64,000 nucleotides of DNA from Tropicibacter alexandrii (GTDB lineage Bacteria; Pseudomonadota; Alphaproteobacteria; Rhodobacterales; Rhodobacteraceae). Below the pieces are notes generated by a model. That model worked only from the letters and a program-made list of their open reading frames with translations. It was not told where the DNA came from and did not search any database. The stretch lies in NCBI RefSeq assembly GCF_003667315.2, contig NZ_RCTZ02000014.1, positions 1 to 64,000 of the forward strand, read 5' to 3'. Made by a program: the position numbers and the translations under genes. Below are positions 43,843 to 53,988 of the stretch, in pieces. Within the stretch, counting starts at the first letter, position 1; every line of letters begins with the position of its first letter.

Positions 43843-45054
43843 CTAAATCCCTTTCAACCGCTGGATTTCGCTGACCAGCGTTTCCGCCCCCAGAGACGCG
43901 CGGAAGTTTTCCTCGATATGGGCGCGACCGGCTGCCGACAACCGCAGCAGCGCGTCCGGGTCGCCCGCCAGCGACCGGATCGTGCGCGCCAGTTGGCCGG
44001 GGTTCTTGGGTTCCACCAGATAGCCGGTCGAGCCGTCCTGAATCAACTCGCGCACGCCGCCCGCATCGGTGCCGATGGTCGGCACACCCATCGACATCGC
44101 CTCCATATAGGCGACGCCCAGCGGTTCATGCCACGAGGCCAGCACGAACAGATGCGCCTCTTGCAGCTTTTGCCGCACCGCGCCCGCATCGATGGCGCCC
44201 AGCAGTTTGACATGGTCCTGAAGGCGCAGCTTCTTCAGATGCTCTTCGAGTTGCAGCCGGTAGCCGGTGCCGCCATCGTCATCCTCGCCAGCGATCTCGA
44301 CCCGCAGGTCGACTCCTTGGTCGATCAGCTGGCGGGTGGCGCTCATCAGGTCCTGATGGCCTTTGACGATGTTCAGCCGCCCGCAGGCAAAGACCCGCAG
44401 GGGGCGGCCCTTTTCCGGCGCCTCGTAGGGCTCGTCCCGGCGCATGATTTCCGTATCGACGCCCATTGGGCGGATCAGCAACCGGTCGGGCAGCGATCCT
44501 TCGAGGTCCTCGTAGATCTCGTTCAGGATCTTCTGGGTGATGATCGTGGCAAAGCTCGCATGCTTCCACTTGAAGCGCTGGCCGGGCCCGTAATCCGACA
44601 GCGGGCCGTGCAGCGTCAGCGAATAGGTCGGCCCGCCCATCAGATGGGCAAAGGCGGCGATCAGCGCTGCGCGCCCGCAGGAATGCGCATGGACGTGGTC
44701 CAGCCCCAGCCGTTTCGCATCGCGGCGCAGCCGCTCGGCGGCGGCCAGCGTCAGAAGGGTATCCTTGGAATAGCCGACGCCTTCGCGCAGCATCCAGCCC
44801 GGCAGGCCCTTGGGCAGCAGCCGCGCCAGCGCGACGCTGGCATTGAACGGGTCGATCTGGCCCAGATAGGTCGTCGACCGCATCGCCGCGCGCGACCAGC
44901 TATGGGCAATCAGACCCTCGGGCGGCTTGCGGGTGGAAAAGACGTGTACCGAATGGCCCATCGCCTCCAGCGCCTGAATCTCGCGCCAGAAGAATATATG
45001 GGTCTGTCCCGGAAATTGCGGGACAATGTATCCAATACGCAAAGGCTGCGACAC
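43843..45054 (-). CDS. Family 4 glycosyltransferase
   Basis: A 403-residue GT-B enzyme. It starts with RIGYIVPQFPGQTHIFFWREI, has HVHAHSCGRAALIA, RVFACGRLNIVKGHQDL and the acid motif SWHEPLGVAYMEAMSMGVP. The GTG at 45054 follows AGGGAA by six bases; an ATG at 45093 lacks a site. It diverges from the GT2/flippase/PKS operon and opens the second glycan locus. The region 43647-43842 downstream shows no further gene. Sugar unknown. Confidence 0.9.
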   Translation of the reverse strand: MSQPLRIGYIVPQFPGQTHIFFWREIQALEAMGHSVHVFSTRKPPEGLIAHSWSRAAMRSTTYLGQIDPFNASVALARLLPKGLPGWMLREGVGYSKDTLLTLAAAERLRRDAKRLGLDHVHAHSCGRAALIAAFAHLMGGPTYSLTLHGPLSDYGPGQRFKWKHASFATIITQKILNEIYEDLEGSLPDRLLIRPMGVDTEIMRRDEPYEAPEKGRPLRVFACGRLNIVKGHQDLMSATRQLIDQGVDLRVEIAGEDDDGGTGYRLQLEEHLKKLRLQDHVKLLGAIDAGAVRQKLQEAHLFVLASWHEPLGVAYMEAMSMGVPTIGTDAGGVRELIQDGSTGYLVEPKNPGQLARTIRSLAGDPDALLRLSAAGRAHIEENFRASLGAETLVSEIQRLKGI

Positions 45055-45183
45055 GAGGGTTCCCTGTCTGGAGTTGGCAGCCTGCCCTCCCATAGGCAGA
45101 TTTGTCGCGATACTCTTTTGGTTTCCTTGGTTTGGCCACAGTTAACCGGGATATAGTCACGGGTAAGAGGCAGGATTTTCCGA

Positions 45184-46050
45184 ATGTGTGGCCTCATGGG
45201 TACGGGTATGGATCAGGTACAGGACGGATCGACGCCACGGGTGTCGGTCATCATTCCGGCAAACAACGAGGCGGCGCTGATCGGCGGCTGCCTCGGCGCG
45301 CTGCTCGACTCGGAGGAGGTGCCGGGCGGCTACGAGGTGATCGTCATCGCCAATGGCTGCACCGATGACACGGTGGCGCGCGCGCGGGCCTATGAGGGGC
45401 GATTCGACGCGCTGACGGTGCTCGACCTGCCAGAGGGCGGCAAGATCGGGGCGTTGAATGCGGGTGACGCGGCTACGCGGGGCGCGATCCGGGTCTATCT
45501 CGATGCGGATGTGACCGTTTCACCGGGCCTTCTGGCGGCGCTGGCGGTTGCGCTGGACGGGGACCGCCCCGCCTATGCCAGCGGTCGCGTGCGGATCACC
45601 GCAACCGGCGCGGTCAGCCGGGCCTATGCCCGGATCTGGCGGCAGGTGCCCTTCATGCGGTCTGGTGTTCCCGGCTGCGGGGTCTTTGCGATGAACGCCG
45701 CCGGGCGTGCGCGCTGGGGCGATTGGCCCGCGATCATCAGCGACGACACCTTTGCCCGCCTGTCCTTTGCCCCGTCCGAGCGCAGGCTTGTCCGGGCCAG
45801 CTATGACTGGCCCATCGCCGAGGGCTGGCATGCGCTGGTCAAGGTGCGCCGCCGTCAGGATGCCGGCGTGGATGAAATCGCGGCGCTGTACCCCTCCCTG
45901 CCCGACAATGACGACAAGGCCCCCTTTCCGACGCAGGAAAAGCTGCGCACGGCCTTGCGCGATCCGGTCGGATTCGCAATCTATGCCAGCGTGGCCCTGA
46001 TGTCGAAACTGACGCGCCACCGCGCAACCGGGTGGAGTCGCGGCAGATGA
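45184..46050 (+). CDS. Family 2 glycosyltransferase
   Basis: About 288 residues (ATG codons at 45184, 45196 and 45208 are possible starts). GT-A fold: VSVIIPANNEAALIGGCLGA, EVIVIANGCTDDT, and VYLDADVTVSPG with the metal-binding DAD. Short for the family, and hydrophobic only at the extreme C-terminus. Followed with a four-base overlap by the flippase gene. It likely adds one sugar to the lipid-linked unit or product handled by this locus. Confidence 0.88.
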   Translation: MCGLMGTGMDQVQDGSTPRVSVIIPANNEAALIGGCLGALLDSEEVPGGYEVIVIANGCTDDTVARARAYEGRFDALTVLDLPEGGKIGALNAGDAATRGAIRVYLDADVTVSPGLLAALAVALDGDRPAYASGRVRITATGAVSRAYARIWRQVPFMRSGVPGCGVFAMNAAGRARWGDWPAIISDDTFARLSFAPSERRLVRASYDWPIAEGWHALVKVRRRQDAGVDEIAALYPSLPDNDDKAPFPTQEKLRTALRDPVGFAIYASVALMSKLTRHRATGWSRGR

Positions 46051-47396
46051 GTGTTTTGTCCGTGATGCGAGGCGAGGGGCTGAATGCCCGCGTGATGCGC
46101 TCGTCGCTGTTCACCGTCGGGGGGTTCGGTTTTTCCCAGATCATCCGGCTGGCCTCGAACCTGATTCTGACGCGCCTGCTGTTCCCCGAAGCGTTCGGGC
46201 TGATGGCCTTGGTCATGGTTTTCCTGATGGGGCTTGGACAGTTTTCCGATGTCGGCGTCACCCCGGCCATCTTGCAAAGCAAACGCGGCGATGACCGCGA
46301 TTTCCTGAACACCGCATGGACCATTCAAGTGTTGCGCGGCATCGGGCTGTGGCTGGTCGCCTGCGCGCTGGCCTGGCCCATGGCATGGCTTTACGATGCC
46401 GACCTGCTGTTGCAGATGTTGCCCGTATCCGCTTTGACCCTGCTGATCACCGGCTTCCGTCCGACCCGGATGGTGACGGCCAACCGGCACCTGATGCTGG
46501 GACGGGTGACGGTGCTCGACATGATCACGCAGGCCGCCGGTGTGGTCACTGCCATCCTTCTGGCGGTGTGGTGGCATTCGGTCTGGGCGCTGGTGGTGTC
46601 CGGCGTGGTCGGCGCCTTGGTCGAAGTCTGGCTGAACTGGCGCTTTCTTCCGGGCGAGGCGAACCGCTTTCGCTGGGAAAAGCGCGCGGCGCAGGAATTG
46701 ATCGGCTTCGGCAAATGGGTGTTTCTGGCGACCGTTTGCGGATTCGTCTTTACACAGGCGGACAAGATCCTGATCGGCAAGTTCGCCCCGCTCGACCTGT
46801 TCGGCATCTACAATATCGGGTTCTTCTGGGCGTCCTTCCCGATGCTTCTGGGCGGAATGGTCACGCAAAAGATCCTGATCCCCATCTACCGCGAAACCCC
46901 GCCCAAGCAGAGCCCCGAGAACTTTGCCAAGTTGCGCAAGATGCGCTTTGTCGTGTCCAGCCTGCTGATGGGCTTTGTCGGAGTATTCGCGCTGCTGGGG
47001 GTGTGGCTGGTGAGCCTGCTATACGACGCACGCTACGCGCAGGCCGGGGCCGTAGCGGTGGTGCTGGCGGTTGCGCAGATTCCGATGCTGATCGTCATGA
47101 CCTACGATCAAGCGGCGCTGGCGGCGGGGGATTCCAAGCGGTTCTTCGTTCTGGCGCTGGCGCGTGCGGTGCTGATGTTCGCGGGCATCTGGATCGGATG
47201 GGAAGCGGGCGATCTTCTGGGCGCGCTGATCGGGCAGGGGGCGGCCTTCGTGCTGGCCTATCCGGTGGTGGTCTGGCTGGCGCGGCACATGGGCGCATGG
47301 GACCCGCTGCACGATGCGGTCTTTGCTGGAATCGGCGTCGGAATCGCGGTCGCGGCCCTATGGCTGAACGGGGCGGCAATCCTTTCACTATCGTGA
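46047..47396 (+). CDS. Oligosaccharide flippase family protein (Wzx-like)
   Basis: A 449-residue polytopic protein, 12 or so hydrophobic segments. RSSLFTVGGFGFSQIIRLASN, LTRLLFPEAFGLMALVMVF and the middle KILIGKFAPLDLFGIYNIGFF fit the PST/Wzx branch (WzxC-like). This is the second flippase in the window, but no Wzy lies beside it. Start ATG at 46047 overlaps the GT2 stop. The next gene is the PKS, 187 bases downstream. Confidence 0.9.
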   Translation: MSVLSVMRGEGLNARVMRSSLFTVGGFGFSQIIRLASNLILTRLLFPEAFGLMALVMVFLMGLGQFSDVGVTPAILQSKRGDDRDFLNTAWTIQVLRGIGLWLVACALAWPMAWLYDADLLLQMLPVSALTLLITGFRPTRMVTANRHLMLGRVTVLDMITQAAGVVTAILLAVWWHSVWALVVSGVVGALVEVWLNWRFLPGEANRFRWEKRAAQELIGFGKWVFLATVCGFVFTQADKILIGKFAPLDLFGIYNIGFFWASFPMLLGGMVTQKILIPIYRETPPKQSPENFAKLRKMRFVVSSLLMGFVGVFALLGVWLVSLLYDARYAQAGAVAVVLAVAQIPMLIVMTYDQAALAAGDSKRFFVLALARAVLMFAGIWIGWEAGDLLGALIGQGAAFVLAYPVVVWLARHMGAWDPLHDAVFAGIGVGIAVAALWLNGAAILSLS

Positions 47397-47583
47397 CGGC
47401 TCATCGTTTCCGGAAAAGCGATAATTCTGGTAAAATTCCCAATTGTGCATAAATTCATCGAAACGGGCCGCAAAACCCCTTCTGATTGCGGCATTTTGTG
47501 GGGCCAAAACCTAAAAAGCGCCGCATTTTCCCCGCAATCCTTATCTAGGTTCGGGGGCGTCGCATGTGGCGGGGTATTGGATC
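47397..47583 (+). promoter_or_regulatory. AT-rich promoter region before the PKS
   Basis: A 187-base intergenic stretch, clearly lower in GC than the surroundings, with no gene. TGCGGC (47487) and GCCGCA (47520) form a short inverted repeat, each followed by TTTT. AATTCTGGTAAAA at 47423 recurs as AATTCTGGCGAAA at 60086, before wzz. It probably holds the PKS operon promoter; I cannot place the -10 and -35 boxes with confidence. Confidence 0.4.
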
Positions 47584-50500
47584 ATGAGTGTTGACGCAAA
47601 GGTATTGGGCGAAAATGACATCGCCATTGTCGGCATGGCTGCGCACCTGCCGGGCGCGTCCGATATTGCCCAATACTGGCGCAACCTGCGCGATGGTGTC
47701 AGCTCGATCCGCCGCCTGAGCGAGGACGAGCTGCGCGAGGCCGGTGAGGACCCCGGCCTGATGCGCCACCGCGATTACGTGCCCTTCGCGGCGCCGCTGG
47801 ACGATTTCGAATATTTCGACGCCGAGTTCTTTGGGTTTTCACCCAAAGAGGCCGCGATCATGGACCCGCAACACCGCCAGTTCCTTGAAACCGCGTGGGA
47901 GGCGCTGGAAACGGCGGGTCACGTGCCCGAGAATTTCCCCGGTCAGGTCGGTGTCTTTGCCGGGTGCGGGATGGGCTCGTATTTCTATTTCAACGTTTGC
48001 TCGAACCCCGATCTGGTCGAGAATACCGGCATGTTCCTGTTGCGCCATACGGGCAACGACAAGGACTTCATGACGACGCGCCTGTCCCATGTTCTGGACC
48101 TGCATGGCCCGTCGATCAACCTGCAAACCGCCTGCTCGACCTCGCTTGTGGCGACCCATTACGCGGTTCAGGCGCTGCTGAACGGCGAATGTGACATGGC
48201 GCTGGCGGGCGGCGTGACCATCGAGCTGCCGCATAAGCGGGGGTACCTGTATAAGGAGAACGAGATTCTCTCGCCGGACGGGGCCTGTCATGCCTTTGAC
48301 CATCGCGCGCAGGGCACTGTGTTCGGATCGGGCGCGGGGGTCGTCGTGCTGCGCCGCGCGGCGGATGCGGTGGCTGATGGCGACCACATCTGGGCGATCA
48401 TCAAGGGCACCGCCGTCAACAATGACGGCGCGCAAAAGGCGGGCTATCTGGCGCCCTCGGTCGAAGGGCAGGCGATCGCCATCGCCGAAGCCCAAGCCAT
48501 CGCGGGCGTCACCGCCGACACGGTGGATTATGTCGAGTGTCACGGCACCGGCACCTATCTGGGCGACCCGATCGAAGTCGCCGCACTGACGCAGGCCTTT
48601 GCCGAGACCTCGGACAAGGTCGGTCATTGCCGCATCGGCTCGGTGAAAACCAACATCGGCCATTTGGACACCGCCGCCGGGGTGGCGAGCCTGATCAAGG
48701 CGTCGCTGGCGCTGCACAACCGCCAGATGCCGCCAAGCTTGGGCTACGAGGCCCCGAACCCCGCGATTGACTTCGACAATTCACCCTTCCGCGTCAATGA
48801 CCGGCTGAGCGACTGGCCGCGCGAGGATCATCCGCGCCGCGCCGGGGTGAACTCGCTGGGCGTCGGCGGGACCAACGCGCATGTGGTTCTGGAAGAAGCG
48901 CCTGAGCGTGCCGCGTCCGAGGACAGCGACTTCCCCTTCCAGATCCTGACCCTGTCAGCCCGGTCCAAGGGCGCACTGGATGACGGCGCGAAACGCCTCG
49001 CCCAGCACCTGCGCGCCCATCCCGAACAGTCGCTGGCCGATGTGGCATGGACGCTGAAAGAAGGCCGCCGCGCCTTTGAAAAGCGCCGCATCGTCGTCGC
49101 GGAAACGCATGAAGAGGCAGCAGCCCTTCTGGAGTCGGACGCCCCCCGCCGTGTCCACAACCATACCGCGCTGGACCGGCCCGACGTGGTCTTCATGTTC
49201 CCCGGCGGCGGCGCGCAATATGCGGGCATGGCGCGCGACCTGTACGAAACAGAGCCGGTCTTTGCCGAATGGATGGATCGGGGCCTCGATCATCTTGCCA
49301 CCCTCACGGATGCGGACATTCGCACGCTGTGGCTGCCCGACGGTGACACGGCGCAGGCCGATGAGGCGTTGAAGCGCCCGAGCCTGCAACTGCCGCTGAT
49401 CATGATCACGGAATACGCGCTGGCGCAGTTGTGGATGAGTTGGGGCGTCAGCCCTGCCGCCCTGACCGGGCATTCCATGGGCGAAAACACTGCCGCTTGT
49501 GTGGCGGGTGTGATGCGCTTCGAGGATTGCATCGGCTTGGTGCACCTGCGCGGCACCCTGTTCGACACGGTCCCCGCCGGTGGCATGTTGTCCGTCAACC
49601 TCGCGGCGGAGGACCTGCGCCCCTATCTGGGCGACGACCTCGACCTTGGGGCCGTCAACGCCCCCGAACTGTCCGTCGCCTCTGGCCCGCGAGCGGCGCT
49701 CGACGATCTTGCGCAGCGTCTTGCCAAGGATGGTATCGACGCGCAGCGCATCGCCATCGACATCGCCGCGCATAGCCGCATGCTGGAACCGATCCTTGAT
49801 CGCTTCCGCGCCTACCTGCAGTCGATCCCGCTGAGCGCGCCCACGATCCCGCTGACCTCCAACCGCACCGGTGCGCTGATGACGCCCGAACAGGCGACCA
49901 GCCCGGATTACTGGGTGGACCACCTGCGCGGCACCGTGCTGTTCGCGGATTGCATCGGCGCACTGGCCAAGCCCGACCGCGTTTTCCTTGAGGTCGGGCC
50001 GGGCAAGGCGCTGTCCTCGCTCGCGCGCCAGCACGACAAGGTGGATGGCAACACCGTGCTGTCCTCGCTGCGCCACCCCGACGACGTCATCGCCGATGAC
50101 AAGCACCTGTTCGAGGTGCTCGGCCGTCTCTGGGCGCTGGGCGTCACCGTCGACTGGGACCAGATCTGGGGCGAGGCGCGGCGCAACCGTGTGGTGCTGC
50201 CGACCTATGCCTTCCAGCGCGCGCCCTATTTCATCGCGCCGGGCAAGGCCGCCGACAGCGCGCCGCAATTCCTGATGCGCAATGACGATGTCAGCACATG
50301 GGGGTGGAAGCCCGTCTGGCGGCCCCGCTCCGCGCAGGTCGAGGTGGATATCGACGCGTTGCAGGACGCCACGCCGCAGACATGGCTTGTCTTTGCCGAC
50401 GAGGCCGGGCTGGCGGCCCGTGCCTCTGCCCGGCTTCGCGCGGCGGGTCATGACGTGGTCGAGGTCCGCCCCGGCGATACCTTTGCCCGCACCGAAACGG

Positions 50501-53500
50501 GGTACATCCTTGCCCCGGAACGCGGGCGCGAGGGCTATGACCTGCTGGTGCAGGACCTTGTCCAGCGCGGCCTGATCCCCACGCGGATCGCCCATTTCTG
50601 GCTGGTGACAGAGGGCGAGACGCACCGCCCCGGCTCTTCCTTCTTCCATCGGATGCAAGAGCACGGGTTCTATTCGCTGCTCTTCCTCGCGCAGGCGTTG
50701 GAGGGCGAATCCGTTCCCCGCCCGTTGCACCTGTCGGTCTTCACCAACGGCGCGGAAAAGCTGCGGGACGAGGCGTTGCCCTATCCCGAAAAGGCCACGA
50801 TCGCCGGGCCTGCCCGCGTGATCCCGCGCGAACTGAACGGCGTGACCGTGTCCACCTGCGATCTGATGCTGCCCTTGGTGCCAGATGCGGGCTTCTGGGG
50901 CCGGGCCAAGGCGCAAGCCGCGCGCGATGCGGCCATGGACGCCCTGACAGGCCGCGTTCTGGAAGAGATGCTCTCCGAGCCCGCCGATCTGATCGCCGCC
51001 CTACGCGGCGACCGGCGGTTCGAATGCGCCATGCGGCCCGTGGCCCTGCCCGAGGCCCCCGAGGTTGCCCAAGGCACCTACCTGATCACCGGCGGCTTTG
51101 GCGGGATCGGCCTGACACTGGCGCAGGATTTTGCGCGGCACGGCTCCAAACTGGCGCTGCTCGCGCGGCAGGCCTTGCCCGACCGCGCCGACTGGGAGAC
51201 CTATCTCAAACGCCATGCGCCGCAAGACGCCGTCGCGCGCCGCATTCGTGCGGTGCAGGACCTGGAGTCCCTCGGCGCCGAGGTCATGGTCGTCGCCGCC
51301 GATGTCTGCAACGCGGGCGCGATGCAGGCCGCGCGCGACACGGTCGAGGCGAAATTTGGCCGTATCACCGGCGTGATCCACGGCGCGGGTATGATCGCCG
51401 ACGCGCCCTTGCTGGCGAAATCGCCGTCCAGCATCGAGGACGTCTTTACCCCGAAAATCCATGGCACCGAGGTGCTGGGCGAGGTCTTCCCCGACGGCTC
51501 GACCGACTGGATCGCGCTGTTCTCGTCCTCCTCCACCGTCACCGCGCCCGCCGGGCAGGTCGACTACGTCGCCGCGAACGAATTCCTCAACGCCTTCGCC
51601 CGCGCCCGCACCGGGCGGACCAAGGTCATGGCGATCAACTGGGGCATCTGGGCCGAGGTCGGCATGGCCGCCGAAGCCGTCGCCGCCCGTCAGGGTGAGG
51701 CGCCCGAGGCCCCCGTGCAGCCCGTCGCCCTGCCGATGCTGGACGAGGCGACCTTCGACACCCACGGCAACCGGGTGTTCCACGCCGAATACAGCGCGCA
51801 AGACTGGTTCATCGACGAACACCGGACCAAGGCGGGCGACGCCCTGCTGCCCGGCACCGGCTACCTGACGCTCGCCGCCCATGCCCTGCGCGCCCATCAC
51901 GAGGATGCGCCGTTCGAGATCCGTGACTTGTCCTTCCTGCGCCCTTTGCGCGTGGCCGATGGGGCGGCGCGGGACGTGCGCGTGCGCCTGACCCGCAGCG
52001 CCGAGGGCTATGGCTTTGACGTGCTGGCGGATGCCACGCTGAATGGGCGGCACGGCCATGCGCTGGCCGCTCAGGGCGCGCTGCGCATCGTGCCGATGGC
52101 CCGCCCCGAACCGCTGGACCTGACCGCGATTCGTACCCGTTGCGGCACGCCGCAAACCGGGGGCAAGCTGGCCGCCGCGCAAGAGGTCCACCTGAATTTC
52201 GGCCCGCGCTGGAAGGTGCTGGATAGCCGCGCGCTGGGGCAGGGAGAGGGCGTCGCTGACCTGTCCTTGCCTGACATTGCCGCAGGCGATGGCTGCCTGC
52301 TGCACCCCGCGCTGCTGGATATCGCCACCGGCTGGGCGATGGAACTGATCGAGGGCTATCAGCCCACCCACCTGTGGGTGCCGGTCCGCTACGCCCGTGT
52401 GCGGGTGCATGGCGACCTGCCGTCACGCATCGTGTCCTGGGTCCGCAACGCCGCCCAAAACCGCGCCGATGGCGAAACCGCCAGCTTTGACGTAACCCTC
52501 ACCGACCCCGAGGGACGCGTGATCGTTGAAGTCACCGGCTTCACTATCCGCAAACTGGCCTCGCTGGACGTGCTCAAGGCCTCTCCGCGCCTGACCGCCT
52601 CGGAACTGGAAGTGGATGAAACCCATGTCCAGCCGCTCAGCCCCGCCGAGGAACGTCTGGCCCATAACCTGTCGCAAGGCATCACCCCGCCCGAGGGCGT
52701 GCAGGCCTTTGCCCGCGCGCTGGCCTTGGGCGTGCCGCAGGTGGTCGTGTCGTCCATGGACATCGATGCGCTGGTGAAACAGACCGCCGCCAGCACGGCG
52801 GAGTCCGGCCCCGGCCAGACCTTCGACCGCCCGCAATTGGACAGCGACTATGTCGAACCAGAGGGCGCCATCGAAACGGCGCTGGCGGGCATGTGGCAGG
52901 ACCTGCTGGGGGTGAGCCAAGTCGGCGCCGAGGACAGTTTCTTTGACCTTGGCGGGCATTCCCTGATCGCCGTGCGCCTGTTCGCCACGATCAAAAAGAC
53001 CTTCCGCGCGGATTTCCCCATCTCCGTCCTGTTCGAGGCCCCAACGATCCGCAAGATCGCCGCGCTGATCGAGGCCGAGACCGGCCCCGTGTCAGAGGAT
53101 GGCCCGACGGAAAGACCGGTCCGCCGCTTCAAGCACCTCGTGCCGATGCATGACGGCGAGGGCGGGTCGAAAACGCCGTTCTTCCTTGTGGCGGGCATGT
53201 TCGGCAACGTGCTGAACCTGCGCCATCTGGCACATCTGTTGGGGTCGGACCGGCCGTTCTTCGGGCTTCAGGCCCGCGGTCTGCTGGGCGGCGAGGCCCC
53301 CCATGAGACCATCGAGGACGCCGCGCGCGACTACATCGCCGAACTGCGTCAGGTGCAGCCACATGGGCCGTATATGCTGGGCGGCTTCTCGGGGGGCGGC
53401 ATCACCGCCTATGAAATGGCCCGCCAGCTGGAAATCGCCGGTGAAGAGGTCTCCATCGTCGTCATGCTCGACACGCCGCTGCCACAGCGCCGCCCGCTGT

Positions 53501-53985
53501 CGCGCAAGGATCGGATGATCATCCAATGGGCGCAGGCCCGCGAGAAGGGGCCGCTGTACCCGGTCATCTGGGCCAAGAATCGCATCGCGTGGGAATTGGC
53601 CAAGCGTCGCGACACGCCGGAAACCGTGACCACGGGCTTCCATGATGCCGAGATCGAGGCCGCCTTCTACCGCGCGATCAACCGCTATGACCTGAAGCCG
53701 TGGGATGGGCGGCTAGTGCTGTATCGCCCGCCACTTGTGGGCAAATGGCAGGTCTCGGACGGGGCGATGGTGAACAGCGAACGCACCTATGTGACCCATG
53801 ACAATGACTGGGGTCGGATCGTCGATCATGTTGAGGTGCATGAAGTGCCGGGGGATCACGATTCGATGGTGTTGGAACCCAATGTCCGCGTCTTGGCCGC
53901 GCTGATGCGCGAGGCGATCCAAGGGGCCGAGGCGGTGGCGCTGGGCTCCGAAGTCGTGACCTTCCCGACACAGGCGGCGGAGTAG
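47584..53985 (+). CDS. Type I polyketide synthase, KS-AT-KR-DH-ACP-TE
   Basis: A 2133-residue single-module synthase. Ketosynthase (residues 10-430): Cys184 in TACSTS, His320 in ECHGTGTYLGDP, His360 in KTNIGHLD. Acyltransferase: FPGGGAQYAGM and Ser631 in GHSMGE; the selectivity position reads IAAHS, neither HAFH nor YASH, so malonate or methylmalonate cannot be assigned. Ketoreductase: TGGFGGIG at 1169, Tyr1328. Dehydratase-like hot-dog: His1413 (HRTKAGDALLPGTGYL), Asp1579. ACP: Ser1793 in DLGGHSL. Thioesterase: Ser1936 in GGFSGGG, His2092. DH after KR is not the usual order. Likely one extension, reduction, dehydration and release. Confidence 0.93.
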   Translation: MSVDAKVLGENDIAIVGMAAHLPGASDIAQYWRNLRDGVSSIRRLSEDELREAGEDPGLMRHRDYVPFAAPLDDFEYFDAEFFGFSPKEAAIMDPQHRQFLETAWEALETAGHVPENFPGQVGVFAGCGMGSYFYFNVCSNPDLVENTGMFLLRHTGNDKDFMTTRLSHVLDLHGPSINLQTACSTSLVATHYAVQALLNGECDMALAGGVTIELPHKRGYLYKENEILSPDGACHAFDHRAQGTVFGSGAGVVVLRRAADAVADGDHIWAIIKGTAVNNDGAQKAGYLAPSVEGQAIAIAEAQAIAGVTADTVDYVECHGTGTYLGDPIEVAALTQAFAETSDKVGHCRIGSVKTNIGHLDTAAGVASLIKASLALHNRQMPPSLGYEAPNPAIDFDNSPFRVNDRLSDWPREDHPRRAGVNSLGVGGTNAHVVLEEAPERAASEDSDFPFQILTLSARSKGALDDGAKRLAQHLRAHPEQSLADVAWTLKEGRRAFEKRRIVVAETHEEAAALLESDAPRRVHNHTALDRPDVVFMFPGGGAQYAGMARDLYETEPVFAEWMDRGLDHLATLTDADIRTLWLPDGDTAQADEALKRPSLQLPLIMITEYALAQLWMSWGVSPAALTGHSMGENTAACVAGVMRFEDCIGLVHLRGTLFDTVPAGGMLSVNLAAEDLRPYLGDDLDLGAVNAPELSVASGPRAALDDLAQRLAKDGIDAQRIAIDIAAHSRMLEPILDRFRAYLQSIPLSAPTIPLTSNRTGALMTPEQATSPDYWVDHLRGTVLFADCIGALAKPDRVFLEVGPGKALSSLARQHDKVDGNTVLSSLRHPDDVIADDKHLFEVLGRLWALGVTVDWDQIWGEARRNRVVLPTYAFQRAPYFIAPGKAADSAPQFLMRNDDVSTWGWKPVWRPRSAQVEVDIDALQDATPQTWLVFADEAGLAARASARLRAAGHDVVEVRPGDTFARTETGYILAPERGREGYDLLVQDLVQRGLIPTRIAHFWLVTEGETHRPGSSFFHRMQEHGFYSLLFLAQALEGESVPRPLHLSVFTNGAEKLRDEALPYPEKATIAGPARVIPRELNGVTVSTCDLMLPLVPDAGFWGRAKAQAARDAAMDALTGRVLEEMLSEPADLIAALRGDRRFECAMRPVALPEAPEVAQGTYLITGGFGGIGLTLAQDFARHGSKLALLARQALPDRADWETYLKRHAPQDAVARRIRAVQDLESLGAEVMVVAADVCNAGAMQAARDTVEAKFGRITGVIHGAGMIADAPLLAKSPSSIEDVFTPKIHGTEVLGEVFPDGSTDWIALFSSSSTVTAPAGQVDYVAANEFLNAFARARTGRTKVMAINWGIWAEVGMAAEAVAARQGEAPEAPVQPVALPMLDEATFDTHGNRVFHAEYSAQDWFIDEHRTKAGDALLPGTGYLTLAAHALRAHHEDAPFEIRDLSFLRPLRVADGAARDVRVRLTRSAEGYGFDVLADATLNGRHGHALAAQGALRIVPMARPEPLDLTAIRTRCGTPQTGGKLAAAQEVHLNFGPRWKVLDSRALGQGEGVADLSLPDIAAGDGCLLHPALLDIATGWAMELIEGYQPTHLWVPVRYARVRVHGDLPSRIVSWVRNAAQNRADGETASFDVTLTDPEGRVIVEVTGFTIRKLASLDVLKASPRLTASELEVDETHVQPLSPAEERLAHNLSQGITPPEGVQAFARALALGVPQVVVSSMDIDALVKQTAASTAESGPGQTFDRPQLDSDYVEPEGAIETALAGMWQDLLGVSQVGAEDSFFDLGGHSLIAVRLFATIKKTFRADFPISVLFEAPTIRKIAALIEAETGPVSEDGPTERPVRRFKHLVPMHDGEGGSKTPFFLVAGMFGNVLNLRHLAHLLGSDRPFFGLQARGLLGGEAPHETIEDAARDYIAELRQVQPHGPYMLGGFSGGGITAYEMARQLEIAGEEVSIVVMLDTPLPQRRPLSRKDRMIIQWAQAREKGPLYPVIWAKNRIAWELAKRRDTPETVTTGFHDAEIEAAFYRAINRYDLKPWDGRLVLYRPPLVGKWQVSDGAMVNSERTYVTHDNDWGRIVDHVEVHEVPGDHDSMVLEPNVRVLAALMREAIQGAEAVALGSEVVTFPTQAAE

Positions 53986-53988
53986 ATC

